Of a DNA stretch of 64,000 nucleotides, positions 53,741-62,308 are shown piece by piece; position 1 is the stretch's first letter, and each line of letters starts with the position of its first letter. A model generated the notes under the pieces. That model saw nothing but the letters and a program-made list of their open reading frames with translations, was not told the DNA's origin and searched no databases. Location: NCBI GenBank assembly GCA_019429385.1, contig JAHYIS010000001.1, forward strand, positions 95,399 to 159,398, read 5' to 3'. Origin of the DNA: ANME-2 cluster archaeon. Its GTDB lineage: Archaea > Halobacteriota > Methanosarcinia > Methanosarcinales > Methanocomedenaceae. Both the position numbers and the translations under genes were made by a program.

Positions 53741-54613
53741 ATGTTCCCGGAAGATAATGGTCTTCTCTCACGTTTTAACGAGCGACTGATAGAACACGGA
53801 CCTGACACGGGCACAGTTTCGCTGTTCAGGACCATCATATATGACTATTATCTTGAAAACGGGAGGGACCAGCCATGGAGACACACCACCGATCCCTATC
53901 ACATCTACGTATCTGAGATCATGCTCCAGCAGACCCAGGTGGAACGGGTGCTTGGCAAGTACGGGGAATTTATTACTGTATTCCCTGATTTCACAACCCT
54001 TGCTAATGCGCCACTGGAGGATGTGCTGCGGGTCTGGCAGGGTATGGGATACAACCGGCGGGCTAAAGCATTGAGGGAAGGAGCGCGGCGAGTAGTGAAT
54101 GAATTCAACGGGAGCCTGCCGGATGATGTAGAAATCCTGTCCACCTTTCCCGGTATCGGCAAGGCCACTGCATGTTCGATTGCTGCTTTTGCCTTCAATA
54201 AACCTGTCGTGTTCATCGAGACCAATATAAGGCGTGTGTTCATTCATTTCTTTTTCCACGACCGGGAATCCATCCAGGATAGTGACATCGTTCCCCTGGT
54301 TGAAAAAACGCTTGACAGGTCAGACCCCAGGCAATGGTACTATGCCCTCATGGATTATGGTTCCATGTTGAAAAAGCACATCCTAAATCCCAACCGAAAG
54401 AGTACTTCCTATGCCCGGCAATCGCCATTCGAAGGTTCAGACCGCCAGATACGGGGAGCGGTATTGAAGAAACTTCTGGAAACGGGGGAAATGGATGAAA
54501 ATGAACTTATTGCATTGCTCGATGAGAACCGTGAGCGTGTCAGGAACATCATTCAACAGATGAAACACGAGGGTTTTATTCAGGAGACAGAGAATAGAAT
54601 GCGCATCTGCTGA
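53741..54613 (+). CDS. HhH-GPD DNA glycosylase, MutY-like, without iron-sulfur motif
   Basis: 290 residues. The N-terminal glycosylase core resembles MutY: PWRHTTDPYHIYVSEIMLQQ keeps the MutY catalytic Glu (SEIMLQQTQ), followed by the hairpin TFPGIGKATACSIAAFAF. The strand that should carry the catalytic Asp reads FIETNIRRV, with Glu. The four-cysteine cluster loop normally after ALMDYGSM is replaced by NPNRKSTSYARQSPFEG without any Cys. The C terminus is a winged-helix-like tail (about 230-290). It probably removes a base, adenine opposite oxidised guanine being the obvious candidate, but both changes leave specificity open. Confidence 0.84.
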   Translation: MFPEDNGLLSRFNERLIEHGPDTGTVSLFRTIIYDYYLENGRDQPWRHTTDPYHIYVSEIMLQQTQVERVLGKYGEFITVFPDFTTLANAPLEDVLRVWQGMGYNRRAKALREGARRVVNEFNGSLPDDVEILSTFPGIGKATACSIAAFAFNKPVVFIETNIRRVFIHFFFHDRESIQDSDIVPLVEKTLDRSDPRQWYYALMDYGSMLKKHILNPNRKSTSYARQSPFEGSDRQIRGAVLKKLLETGEMDENELIALLDENRERVRNIIQQMKHEGFIQETENRMRIC

Positions 54614-54684
54614 ATTATTCGCATGATACTGTTCTTTCCGGAAACATGTGAAAACATATATTTGCCTTCGGATACATCAGAACA

Positions 54685-55944
54685 ATGGGGTTACATGTGC
54701 TATCTCTCTTTAATAGTCTCACCAGGCAGGTCGAACAATTTCGACCAATGAAGGAAGGTGAAGTGAAAATGTTCACCTGCGGCCCGTCCATCTACCAGCG
54801 GCCGCATATAGGGAATTACCGCACGTTCCTGTTCGAGGACGTGCTGCAGCGCTATCTTGAGTACCAGGGATATACGGTCACACGGGCACTGAATTGCACT
54901 GACGTGGAAGAAAAGTCTATCCTTGAAGCCAAAAAACACGCTATGGATGTACTGGAATTTACGGGAAAATACAGCAAGCTGTTCTTCCAGGACCTTGCTT
55001 TGTTGAAGATACGACCTCCCACGTTCAATCCCCGTTCATCCACATCCATTGACCAGGCGGTGGATATCATACAGAACCTGCTGGAAAAAGGCTATGCATA
55101 CTGGTACAGGGGGAATGTGTACTTTGACCCGCTCAAGTTCGATGATTTCGGTAAACTGGGACGGCCCGACCTGTCCCGGTGGCCGAAGACCAGGCGCCGC
55201 TTTCACAGGGATACCTATCCAGGCAACTACTGGAACCTTGGCGATTTCATTCTCTGGCACGGGTACCGGGAGGGTGATACCGTGTACTGGGACACAAGCA
55301 TCGGCAGGGGCAGGCCTGCATGGAACGTCCAGGACCCTGCCATGGTATTGCAGACACTGGGACCTTCACTGGACATCTGCTGCGGCGGAGAGGATAATAT
55401 GGTACGGCACCATGATTATACCATAGCCATTGTCGAATCGGTCACCGGTAAAAAGATGGCAAATTACTGGCTGCACGGGGCACATCTGCTGGTGGATGGC
55501 AGGAAGATGTCCAAGAGCAAAGGCAATGTGGTCTATCCTGATGACCTGCTGGATAAGGGGTATTCTGCACAAGAGATACGTTTCTTTCTTCTTTATGGTA
55601 GTTACCGGAAGCGTCTGAACTTTACTTATGATAAGTTTACGAAGGTGACAGGTAAATTATCACAGGTACAGAATGTGATCGATACTATCAGGAATGCAGA
55701 TGATAGCAATGTATCCGGCAATAACGTAGAGGAATTTACAGAGCGTTTAAAGGCTGGTTTTGAAAAGAACATGGATAATGACCTTGATGTCAGGCAGGCA
55801 TTTAACGATATTTCCCATACATTGTCACTGTTGTCAGGACTTCTTGTACAAAAAGGTGCAGCAAAGCGGGATGTAGGGAAGATCGTTCGTGTGTTGACTG
55901 AAATTGATAGCGTATTACAGGTATTCGGGCTGGCAGAGAATTAA
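54685..55944 (+). CDS. Divergent cysteinyl-tRNA synthetase-like protein
   Basis: A 419-residue class Ia synthetase fold closest to CysRS: FTCGPSIYQRPHIGNYRTF (HIGN as HIGH motif) and the KMSKSKGN loop (about 277-284). The zinc/cysteine-recognition site is altered. WHIECS is replaced by WNVQDP (Cys to Asp) and HHENE by HHDYT (last Glu to Thr), leaving only the first Cys and a His of the four ligands. The C-terminal helical anticodon domain is short. The enzyme may thus activate another amino acid or act in a side pathway, as MshC does in bacteria. It is in line with the MutY-like gene. Confidence 0.82.
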   Translation: MGLHVLSLFNSLTRQVEQFRPMKEGEVKMFTCGPSIYQRPHIGNYRTFLFEDVLQRYLEYQGYTVTRALNCTDVEEKSILEAKKHAMDVLEFTGKYSKLFFQDLALLKIRPPTFNPRSSTSIDQAVDIIQNLLEKGYAYWYRGNVYFDPLKFDDFGKLGRPDLSRWPKTRRRFHRDTYPGNYWNLGDFILWHGYREGDTVYWDTSIGRGRPAWNVQDPAMVLQTLGPSLDICCGGEDNMVRHHDYTIAIVESVTGKKMANYWLHGAHLLVDGRKMSKSKGNVVYPDDLLDKGYSAQEIRFFLLYGSYRKRLNFTYDKFTKVTGKLSQVQNVIDTIRNADDSNVSGNNVEEFTERLKAGFEKNMDNDLDVRQAFNDISHTLSLLSGLLVQKGAAKRDVGKIVRVLTEIDSVLQVFGLAEN

Positions 55945-56744
55945 GTTATAAGTTTCTTTTTCATCAGGTTCACTGACAATACGAAAAAAAGTGTCGCTGC
56001 AAATACGATCCATGCAAGATTGAACAACAGGTGAACGGTAGGAGTACCTAAGGTCAGGGACCGGACAATCATGACCACATGGGTCAGCGGTAGCACTGCC
56101 AGTGCAAAATACTGTACCTGTACGGGGAGAAGGGACAGCGGGAAGAATGTGCCGGAAAAGAGGAACATGGGTGTTATGAACAAAAAGGCCGGGTAATTGA
56201 GTGCGGTTATGTTTGGCGAGATTGCTGTAAAACACATTGCTATAGAGGCAAAGAGCAGTCCACCCAGGAATGAGAACGGGATTATCAGCAGGGACAAAGG
56301 CAGGTCGATAAGCCCGAAAGCAGCAAGTACCGGAAGCATTATTGTTGCATTTATCAAACTTCTGGTTGCTCCCCACAACAATTCACCTGCTATCACTTCA
56401 TCAATGCTCAAGGGTGTCGAGATCATGGCATCATAGGTCTTCTGGTAGTACATCCTGACATATGAAGAATACGTACACTCAAAAAAAGAAGAGTTCATGA
56501 TCGAAATCGCTATCAGGGCCGGCGCTATGAACTTTGCGTAAGAGACACCTTCGATGTCCTCGATAAACACACCCAGGCCAAATCCGAGCGCAAAAAGATA
56601 TAACAGGGGTTCAAGGAAAGGTGGCAGGAAATTTACCTTATAGGTTTGTTGGAACACGTCCCAGTTCCGGAGCCATACCTTCATGATGCGCTTGCTGAGC
56701 ACAGGAATGTGAAAATATGACATAATAGTTATCATATTCATCAT
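55941..56744 (-). CDS. ABC-2 type transporter permease
   Basis: About 267 residues with six membrane helices of the ABC-2 exporter family (VFQQTYKVNFLPPFLEPLLY, NSSFFECTYSSYVRMYYQKTY, LPLTHVVMIVRSLTLG). Start ATG 56744 overlaps the stop of the ATPase gene by 4 nt and has GAGAGA before it. It forms a drug-, lipid- or polysaccharide-export pump with the ATPase encoded just upstream. Its 3' end overlaps by 4 nt the convergent CysRS-like gene. Confidence 0.88.
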   Translation of the reverse strand: MMNMITIMSYFHIPVLSKRIMKVWLRNWDVFQQTYKVNFLPPFLEPLLYLFALGFGLGVFIEDIEGVSYAKFIAPALIAISIMNSSFFECTYSSYVRMYYQKTYDAMISTPLSIDEVIAGELLWGATRSLINATIMLPVLAAFGLIDLPLSLLIIPFSFLGGLLFASIAMCFTAISPNITALNYPAFLFITPMFLFSGTFFPLSLLPVQVQYFALAVLPLTHVVMIVRSLTLGTPTVHLLFNLAWIVFAATLFFVLSVNLMKKKLIT

Positions 56745-57640
56745 TCTCTCAACTTCCTGCCCGTTAATTTCAGGAACACGTCCTCCAGGGTTGCCGAACG
56801 TGCAGTAATTTTCCCGAGCCGGCATTCCTTCAACAGGTGGGATGTGACATGCTCCGGGTCGTTGGTATACACCTGTATTGTATCACCTATGATCTCATAG
56901 TCTGCGACCATATCATCAAGGCATGCCAGGATCTCGGGGCCGTTCCCGACCTCCACAATATCGGTGCCGATATTTTTCTGTACCATCTCTTTCGGGCTTC
57001 CTTCCTCCAGTATCCTGCCATTATCCATGATAACAAGCCTGTCGCACAGGTGTGCGGCCTCATCAAGATAATGAGTGGTGAGCACAATGGTGACCTTCTT
57101 ATCCCGCAGGCTCCTGAGCTTGTCCCAGATAAGGTGCCTTGCCTGGGGGTCCAGTCCCACCGTGGGTTCATCCAGGATCAGCAGGCGCGGTCTGTTGATA
57201 AGGGCCCTTGCCAGGATCAAACGCCGCTTCATACCACCTGAGAGCTGCTCGATATTGACATTCTTTTTCTCATTTAGCTGGACGAAATCCAGCAGTTCAT
57301 CAGTAACCTTCCTGGCATCATTGCGGCTCATGTCAAAATATCGTGAAAAGACCATCAGGTTCTCGTATACGCTAAAATCCGGGTCCAGGTTCGTCTCCTG
57401 GGGAACGACGCCCAACAATCTCTTGATGTCGGACTGGCTGGTATTCACATCCATGCCGAACACGTCAAGTTTTCCCGCGGTCCTGGGTGATACACACTGG
57501 ATCATCTTCATTGCTGTGGTCTTACCGGCACCGTTGGGACCCAAAAAACCGAACACTTCTCCTTCTTCCACAGTAAAGCTTATCCCGTCAACAGCTACGA
57601 ATTCACCGAACGTCTTTACAAGGTCTTCAGCAACGATAAT
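56741..57640 (-). CDS. ABC-2 type transporter ATPase
   Basis: An ABC ATPase with Walker A FLGPNGAGKTT, Q-loop VPQETNLD, signature LSGGMKRRL, Walker B LLILDEPTVGLDPQ and H-loop TTHYLDEA, plus a DUF4162-like tail. The first standard start codon is GTG at 57571. The frame upstream encodes the family's N-terminal strand (VAEDLVKTFGEFVAVDGISF), with no ATG, GTG or TTG before an upstream TAG. A full-length protein would need a rare start such as ATT at 57640, or a sequence error hides the start. I give the longer extent because of this homology. It powers the ABC-2 permease encoded next. Confidence 0.85.
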   Translation of the reverse strand: MIVAEDLVKTFGEFVAVDGISFTVEEGEVFGFLGPNGAGKTTAMKMIQCVSPRTAGKLDVFGMDVNTSQSDIKRLLGVVPQETNLDPDFSVYENLMVFSRYFDMSRNDARKVTDELLDFVQLNEKKNVNIEQLSGGMKRRLILARALINRPRLLILDEPTVGLDPQARHLIWDKLRSLRDKKVTIVLTTHYLDEAAHLCDRLVIMDNGRILEEGSPKEMVQKNIGTDIVEVGNGPEILACLDDMVADYEIIGDTIQVYTNDPEHVTSHLLKECRLGKITARSATLEDVFLKLTGRKLRE

Positions 57641-57725
57641 AGAAGAGATAGCCTACCACCACATTACTATTGAATATGGAATTGGTTTTATTTGTATTTC
57701 TTTATTTGGTTTTTGCATTCACAAG

Positions 57726-57737
57726 TTTTTTATATTG
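57726..57737 (+). promoter_or_regulatory. Probable TATA box of the membrane winged-helix gene
   Basis: The sequence ttttttatattg lies 24-35 nt upstream of the ATG at 57761, the spacing expected for a leaderless archaeal transcript, and explains the missing ribosome site. Confidence 0.5.
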
Positions 57738-57760
57738 GTCTGCGAAATGTGGTTTCATAT

Positions 57761-58561
57761 ATGTTATCTGCCAGAGCCACCTTAGTGACGATTATTCTGC
57801 TGCTCATATTGCCGACATCAAGCGCCACTATCATCCATGGAATTGTATACGAGTGGTCCACTTTCGAGCCACTGGACAATGCCCTGGTGGAAGTGAACTC
57901 CACACCTGTCCAGTTCAGGGTGGCTACATCTGGTGTGTATTCCTTCAACCTGCTGCCCGGGGATTACCTTATCAAGACCAGTTATTACACAAATGATACC
58001 CTGGAGTACTATGCAGAGGATAATATCACGGTGACCGACCTTGAAGGGGACTATGTGTTCGATATCCTGCTGTTCCCCCTGCAAAACGAAGGTGAAGATT
58101 TCCCTGATGAGGATATTGGTAACATTTCCTATGATATCAAGGAAAATACCCTTCCTGCATTTGACTGGACATATTCGGCAGGTTCACTGCTGGTGTTGTT
58201 CTTTGTGGTAATGGCGGCATATTACCATTACAGGAGCAGGAAGGGAAATGGAGAAATGGAGGCCTGGACCGAGTCCGAACCTGGTACGAAAGGTGAACCT
58301 GGATTCGACCCGGTGGCTGAACAGCAGCCTCAGCCCGTGCCCGGGACACCTGAGTTCAAAACCCTGCCTGATGACCTTAATGAAGTACTGGGAATCATCC
58401 GGCAGGCAGGGGGCAGGCTCACCCAGAAGGAGCTGAGAAGTAAACTGAGATGTTCCGAAGCCAAAGTGAGCCTGATGGTCACCGACCTTGAGGACGGGGG
58501 GCTGGTGCGTAAAGTGAAGCAGGGGCGGGGGAACGTGATACTGCTCAACGGCAGGTATTGA
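57761..58561 (+). CDS. Membrane-anchored winged-helix regulator with extracellular sensor
   Basis: About 266 residues: a signal-anchor (LVTIILLLILPTSSA), an extracellular carboxypeptidase-regulatory-like beta domain (about 25-115: IIHGIVYEWSTFEPLDNALV ... LLPGDYLIKTSYY), a membrane helix (SAGSLLVLFFVVMAAYYHY, about 140-158), a charged linker and a C-terminal winged helix (about 210-266: LGIIRQAGGRLTQKELRSKL ... ILLNGRY). This is a one-component sensor whose DNA-binding domain faces the cytoplasm. It is divergent from the ABC-2 exporter, 120 nt away, which is the likely target. The ATG at 57761 is preferred to 57692 because a TATA box lies between them. Confidence 0.8.
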   Translation: MLSARATLVTIILLLILPTSSATIIHGIVYEWSTFEPLDNALVEVNSTPVQFRVATSGVYSFNLLPGDYLIKTSYYTNDTLEYYAEDNITVTDLEGDYVFDILLFPLQNEGEDFPDEDIGNISYDIKENTLPAFDWTYSAGSLLVLFFVVMAAYYHYRSRKGNGEMEAWTESEPGTKGEPGFDPVAEQQPQPVPGTPEFKTLPDDLNEVLGIIRQAGGRLTQKELRSKLRCSEAKVSLMVTDLEDGGLVRKVKQGRGNVILLNGRY

Positions 58562-58603
58562 CTTAATGGCAGATTATAATTTTTTAATTCCACTATCACA
58601 ACC

Positions 58604-59137
58604 ATGGACTGGATATCACACATCATCTTCGGCCTTGCCTTAACAAGACTGGCCTACATGAAACGCCAGCAGGAGTGGGAAAAATACCGCACCACTATAT
58701 TATCGATAGCCATCGTCGCCAGCCTGTTCCCCGACCTTGATATCCTCACCACCCACCGCAGCGAAATACACGCACCGCTGGTGCTGGCGGTACTGGGAGG
58801 AGTCATCGGTATAGTCTATCCCGTATCACTCAGAGCACTGCTGTCGGGTTTCTTAAGCCACAGCCTGCTGGATATCTTTCTGTTCGACAATTCAAAAGGT
58901 ACCATCAGGCAGATAATAGACATTGCCATCACCAATGACACGGCAGCCAGTGAAGTGAATGAAGCGGTCGTAACGGGAGTTGCAGCCAATGGGATCATGT
59001 TATTGTATCCGCTGAGCCGCAAGATGTACTACATCCTGCTTACCGAAACGACCTATGCATTTGTTGCAATGCTGGTCTTGTGTATTGCTGCCATCACTGT
59101 GTATCTCACCCGCTCTGGTACTGACAAGTATCGATAA
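58604..59137 (+). CDS. YdjM-like membrane-bound metal-dependent hydrolase family protein
   Basis: 177 residues with four hydrophobic segments. The N-terminal MDWISHIIFGLALTRL, the acidic SLFPDLDIL (about 41-49), the conserved His in THRSEIHAP and the GFLSHSLLDIFLF block fit the DUF457/YdjM family of predicted inner-membrane hydrolases. Conserved His and Asp residues suggest a metal site, but no activity is established. It is a short distance downstream of the regulator gene. Confidence 0.8.
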   Translation: MDWISHIIFGLALTRLAYMKRQQEWEKYRTTILSIAIVASLFPDLDILTTHRSEIHAPLVLAVLGGVIGIVYPVSLRALLSGFLSHSLLDIFLFDNSKGTIRQIIDIAITNDTAASEVNEAVVTGVAANGIMLLYPLSRKMYYILLTETTYAFVAMLVLCIAAITVYLTRSGTDKYR

Positions 59138-59170
59138 CTATTATTGTCCCTGCTGCATTAAGACAGTTCA

Positions 59171-59632
59171 ATGTCCAGAGTTGCAGTAGGCGGAACATTC
59201 AATCCCTTACATGACGGCCACAGAGCCCTGCTTGCCAGGGCATACCAGTTAAGCAAAGGTGGGGAACTCTTGATAGGCATTACTTCAAACGAGATGGCAG
59301 GGAAAAAGTACCACGAAGTAGAAGACTGGGAGGTAAGAAAACAGGAGGTCACGGATTTTATGCAGGAAACCTTCAATGCAAGTCCCTTTATTACCAGGCT
59401 GGACGACCCGTTCGGTCCTGCCATAGATGAGGATTTCGATTACCTTGTAGTCTCTCCCGAGACCGAACCCACAGCCCACATAATAAATACCCGGCGAACT
59501 GAACAGGGAAAAGAACCCATCAGCATCGAACTGGTAAAGTATGTCCTGGCTGATGACGGACAGCCAATCTCCTCAACCAGGGTGTTACAGGGGGAGATAG
59601 ATATTCACGGCAACCTGCTGCAACACCGATAA
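59171..59632 (+). CDS. coaD: Phosphopantetheine adenylyltransferase, archaeal type
   Basis: A 153-residue nucleotidyltransferase: [18 protein letters not shown] (with the H-x-G-H motif), [13 protein letters not shown] and the C-terminal [12 protein letters not shown]. It transfers AMP to 4'-phosphopantetheine to give dephospho-CoA. Archaeal enzymes of this type are distant from bacterial CoaD and end as seen here. Confidence 0.92.
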   Translation: MSRVAVGGTFNPLHDGHRALLARAYQLSKGGELLIGITSNEMAGKKYHEVEDWEVRKQEVTDFMQETFNASPFITRLDDPFGPAIDEDFDYLVVSPETEPTAHIINTRRTEQGKEPISIELVKYVLADDGQPISSTRVLQGEIDIHGNLLQHR

Positions 59633-59712
59633 TAATATTTATCTTGTGGATGTTTTGTGTTCACACTTCAATCAAGGTAATACCATATTTCATACTTCAA
59701 GAGGAACATTAT

Positions 59713-62301
59713 ATGTCTCTAACACAACTGCCGAAAGAGTACAACCCGCAGGAGGTCGAACCCAGGTGGATGGGAGAATGGCACGATTCTATGAACTACT
59801 TTGACTGGGACAGCAAAAAACCCCAGTATATCATCGATACGCCACCCCCCTATCCAACAGGCAATTTCCATATAGGCAATGCACTGAACTGGTGTTACAT
59901 AGATTTCGTTGCCCGATACAAGCGCATGCGCGGGTACAATGTGATGTTCCCCCAGGGTTGGGACTGCCACGGCCTGCCCACCGAAGTGAAGGTAGAAGAG
60001 ATACACAAGATCACCAAGAACCAGGTGCCACGTGCCGAGTTCAGGCAGATGTGCGAGGAACTGACAGCAGGGAATATCGGGAAAATGCGCGATACCATGC
60101 GCCGCCTGGCGTTCAGCATTGACTGGAGTAACGAGTACATCACCATGAAGCCGGAATACTACGGCAAAACCCAGCACTCCTTTGTGCAGATGTACAATAA
60201 AGACCTGATATACCGCTCCGACCATCCCAACAACTGGTGTCCAAGATGCGAGACCGCTATCGCTTTTGCAGAAGTTGAATATGATGCAAGGCAGACCACG
60301 CTGAACTTTTTCCATTTTGATGAACTTGACGTGGCTACCACCAGGCCCGAACTATTGGCAGCCTGTGTGGCTGTGGCCGTGAACCCTGACGATACGAGGT
60401 ACGGACAGTATATTGGCCAGGAGATCGAGGTGCCCGTATTCGGTCATAAGGTGAAGGTGCTATCGGATTCAGGGGTCGATCCCAAATTCGGTACCGGGGT
60501 GGTCATGATATGTACCTTCGGCGACAAGCAGGACGTCAGATGGTGGGCTGAACTGGGCCTTCCCCTGCGTAAAGCTATTGACAAGCAGGGCATGATGACC
60601 TCAATTGCAGGGAAGTACGAGGGCATGTCCCTGAAGGATTGCAAAGAGGCCATTACCAGGGACATGAAGGATGCGGGCATCATCTATAAGCAGGAGACCC
60701 TGGACCAGAATGTTGGTCTGTGCTGGCGCTGTAAAACGCCAATTGAAATACTGTCAGAGCGGCAGTGGTTCGTGAAAATAGATGCAGACGACATCATCTC
60801 AAAATCATCAGAGATCAAATGGGTACCCCCGTATATGGAGGTCAGGCTCAAGAACTGGACAGGTACCATGGAATGGGACTGGTGCATTTCAAGGCAGCGT
60901 ATCTTTGCAACGCCCATCCCGGTGTGGTACTGTGATGAATGCGGTGAGGTAATGGTGGCTAAAGAGGAATGGCTGCCCCTGGACCCCAACCTCTCACAGC
61001 CGCCCGATGCCTGTAAGTGTGGTTCAACGTCGTTTTTGCCTGAGCAGGATGTGCTGGATACCTGGATGGACTCATCCATTACAGCCCTGAACGCTGCCGG
61101 CTGGTTGTCCCGGGATGATGTGAGGTTGCCTACCCAGTTGCGCCCACAGGGACATGATATTATCAGGACATGGGCTTTCTATTCTATCCTGCGCGCCAGT
61201 GCCTTAACGGGTCTGAGACCGTGGGACGACATTATGATAAACGGTATGGTGCTGGGTGATGACGGCCATAAGATGAGCAAGAGCCTGGGTAATATCGTGA
61301 TGCCGGAAGAGGTCGTTGTACAGTACGGCTCTGACGCTTTCAGGCAGTGGGCCGCTATTGGCGGGTCTACCGGGTCCGATATCATGTTCAGCTGGAAAGA
61401 TGTAGTAGCTGCGAACCGGTTCCAGCAAAAACTCTGGAGCATTGTACGGTTCTGCATGCCTCACCTTGAGGGTTTCCAGTCTGGTGAGGTTCAGTACAGG
61501 ACCATTGACCGCTGGCTGCTGAGCAAACTGAACATCCTTATCAGGGAAGCCACTGCCAGCATGGATGCATACCAGTTCGACGAGACCTTGAAGAATATCA
61601 GGGGTTTTGCCTGGGATATCCTGGCAGATAATTACATAGAACTCGTAAAATCCAGGCTGTACGGCGACGATACCGAAGCAAAGCGGGCTGCTCAGCAGAC
61701 CCTGTACGTAACCGTGGATGCTCTGGCAAAGATGATGGCTCCGTTCATTCCTTACTTTGCAGAAGAGGTGTTCTCACAGTTGCATGACCACAGCGTGCAT
61801 ACTGATGCATGGCCCGGCGTGGACGAATCTGCCATTGACGCAATTGCCGAGGGGTCAGGCGAGCAGGTGAAGGAGATTACCGCTGCCATCAGGCGCTTTA
61901 AATCTGACAAAGGTATGGCATTGAATGCACCCATGAGTCAGCTCAGGATATACGGGCGTATCGAGGATGTGGCTGATATTGCCGGAACGGTGAACGCCAA
62001 AATAGATATAATGGCAGGAGAGCCCGAATTCGAGTATAGCGTGAGCGGTTTGAAGCCGGATATGGGTGTGATCGGCCCCAGGTTCCGTGATAAGGCCGGA
62101 GCCATCATAGGTGCTTTGAAACGTGCTGATGCTGCAACCATAGCAGAGCAGGCAGCGGCAGGAGCAATATCTATCGAAGCAGGAGGCGAGACAATAACAC
62201 TCGAACCTGATTCAGTGGCATTTGAGCGCGAGATATTATCAGAAGGCCATGCGGTTGATGTGCTGGAGGTAGGGGATGTGATGGTCGTGATTGGAAAGTA
62301 G
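59713..62301 (+). CDS. valS: Valyl-tRNA synthetase
   Basis: An 862-residue class Ia synthetase: [16 protein letters not shown] (HIGH motif), [14 protein letters not shown], the editing domain (about 150-340: [29 protein letters not shown]), [20 protein letters not shown], zinc cysteines (CDECGE, CKCGS), KMSKSLGN (about 524-531) and [11 protein letters not shown]. The motifs point to ValRS rather than IleRS. The ATG at 59713 has GAGGA upstream; the open frame's earlier ATG at 59644 is not needed. The anticodon domain is typical and the C-terminal coiled coil of bacterial ValRS is short or absent, as in archaea. Confidence 0.94.
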   Translation: MSLTQLPKEYNPQEVEPRWMGEWHDSMNYFDWDSKKPQYIIDTPPPYPTGNFHIGNALNWCYIDFVARYKRMRGYNVMFPQGWDCHGLPTEVKVEEIHKITKNQVPRAEFRQMCEELTAGNIGKMRDTMRRLAFSIDWSNEYITMKPEYYGKTQHSFVQMYNKDLIYRSDHPNNWCPRCETAIAFAEVEYDARQTTLNFFHFDELDVATTRPELLAACVAVAVNPDDTRYGQYIGQEIEVPVFGHKVKVLSDSGVDPKFGTGVVMICTFGDKQDVRWWAELGLPLRKAIDKQGMMTSIAGKYEGMSLKDCKEAITRDMKDAGIIYKQETLDQNVGLCWRCKTPIEILSERQWFVKIDADDIISKSSEIKWVPPYMEVRLKNWTGTMEWDWCISRQRIFATPIPVWYCDECGEVMVAKEEWLPLDPNLSQPPDACKCGSTSFLPEQDVLDTWMDSSITALNAAGWLSRDDVRLPTQLRPQGHDIIRTWAFYSILRASALTGLRPWDDIMINGMVLGDDGHKMSKSLGNIVMPEEVVVQYGSDAFRQWAAIGGSTGSDIMFSWKDVVAANRFQQKLWSIVRFCMPHLEGFQSGEVQYRTIDRWLLSKLNILIREATASMDAYQFDETLKNIRGFAWDILADNYIELVKSRLYGDDTEAKRAAQQTLYVTVDALAKMMAPFIPYFAEEVFSQLHDHSVHTDAWPGVDESAIDAIAEGSGEQVKEITAAIRRFKSDKGMALNAPMSQLRIYGRIEDVADIAGTVNAKIDIMAGEPEFEYSVSGLKPDMGVIGPRFRDKAGAIIGALKRADAATIAEQAAAGAISIEAGGETITLEPDSVAFEREILSEGHAVDVLEVGDVMVVIGK

Positions 62302-62308
62302 GATTTTT

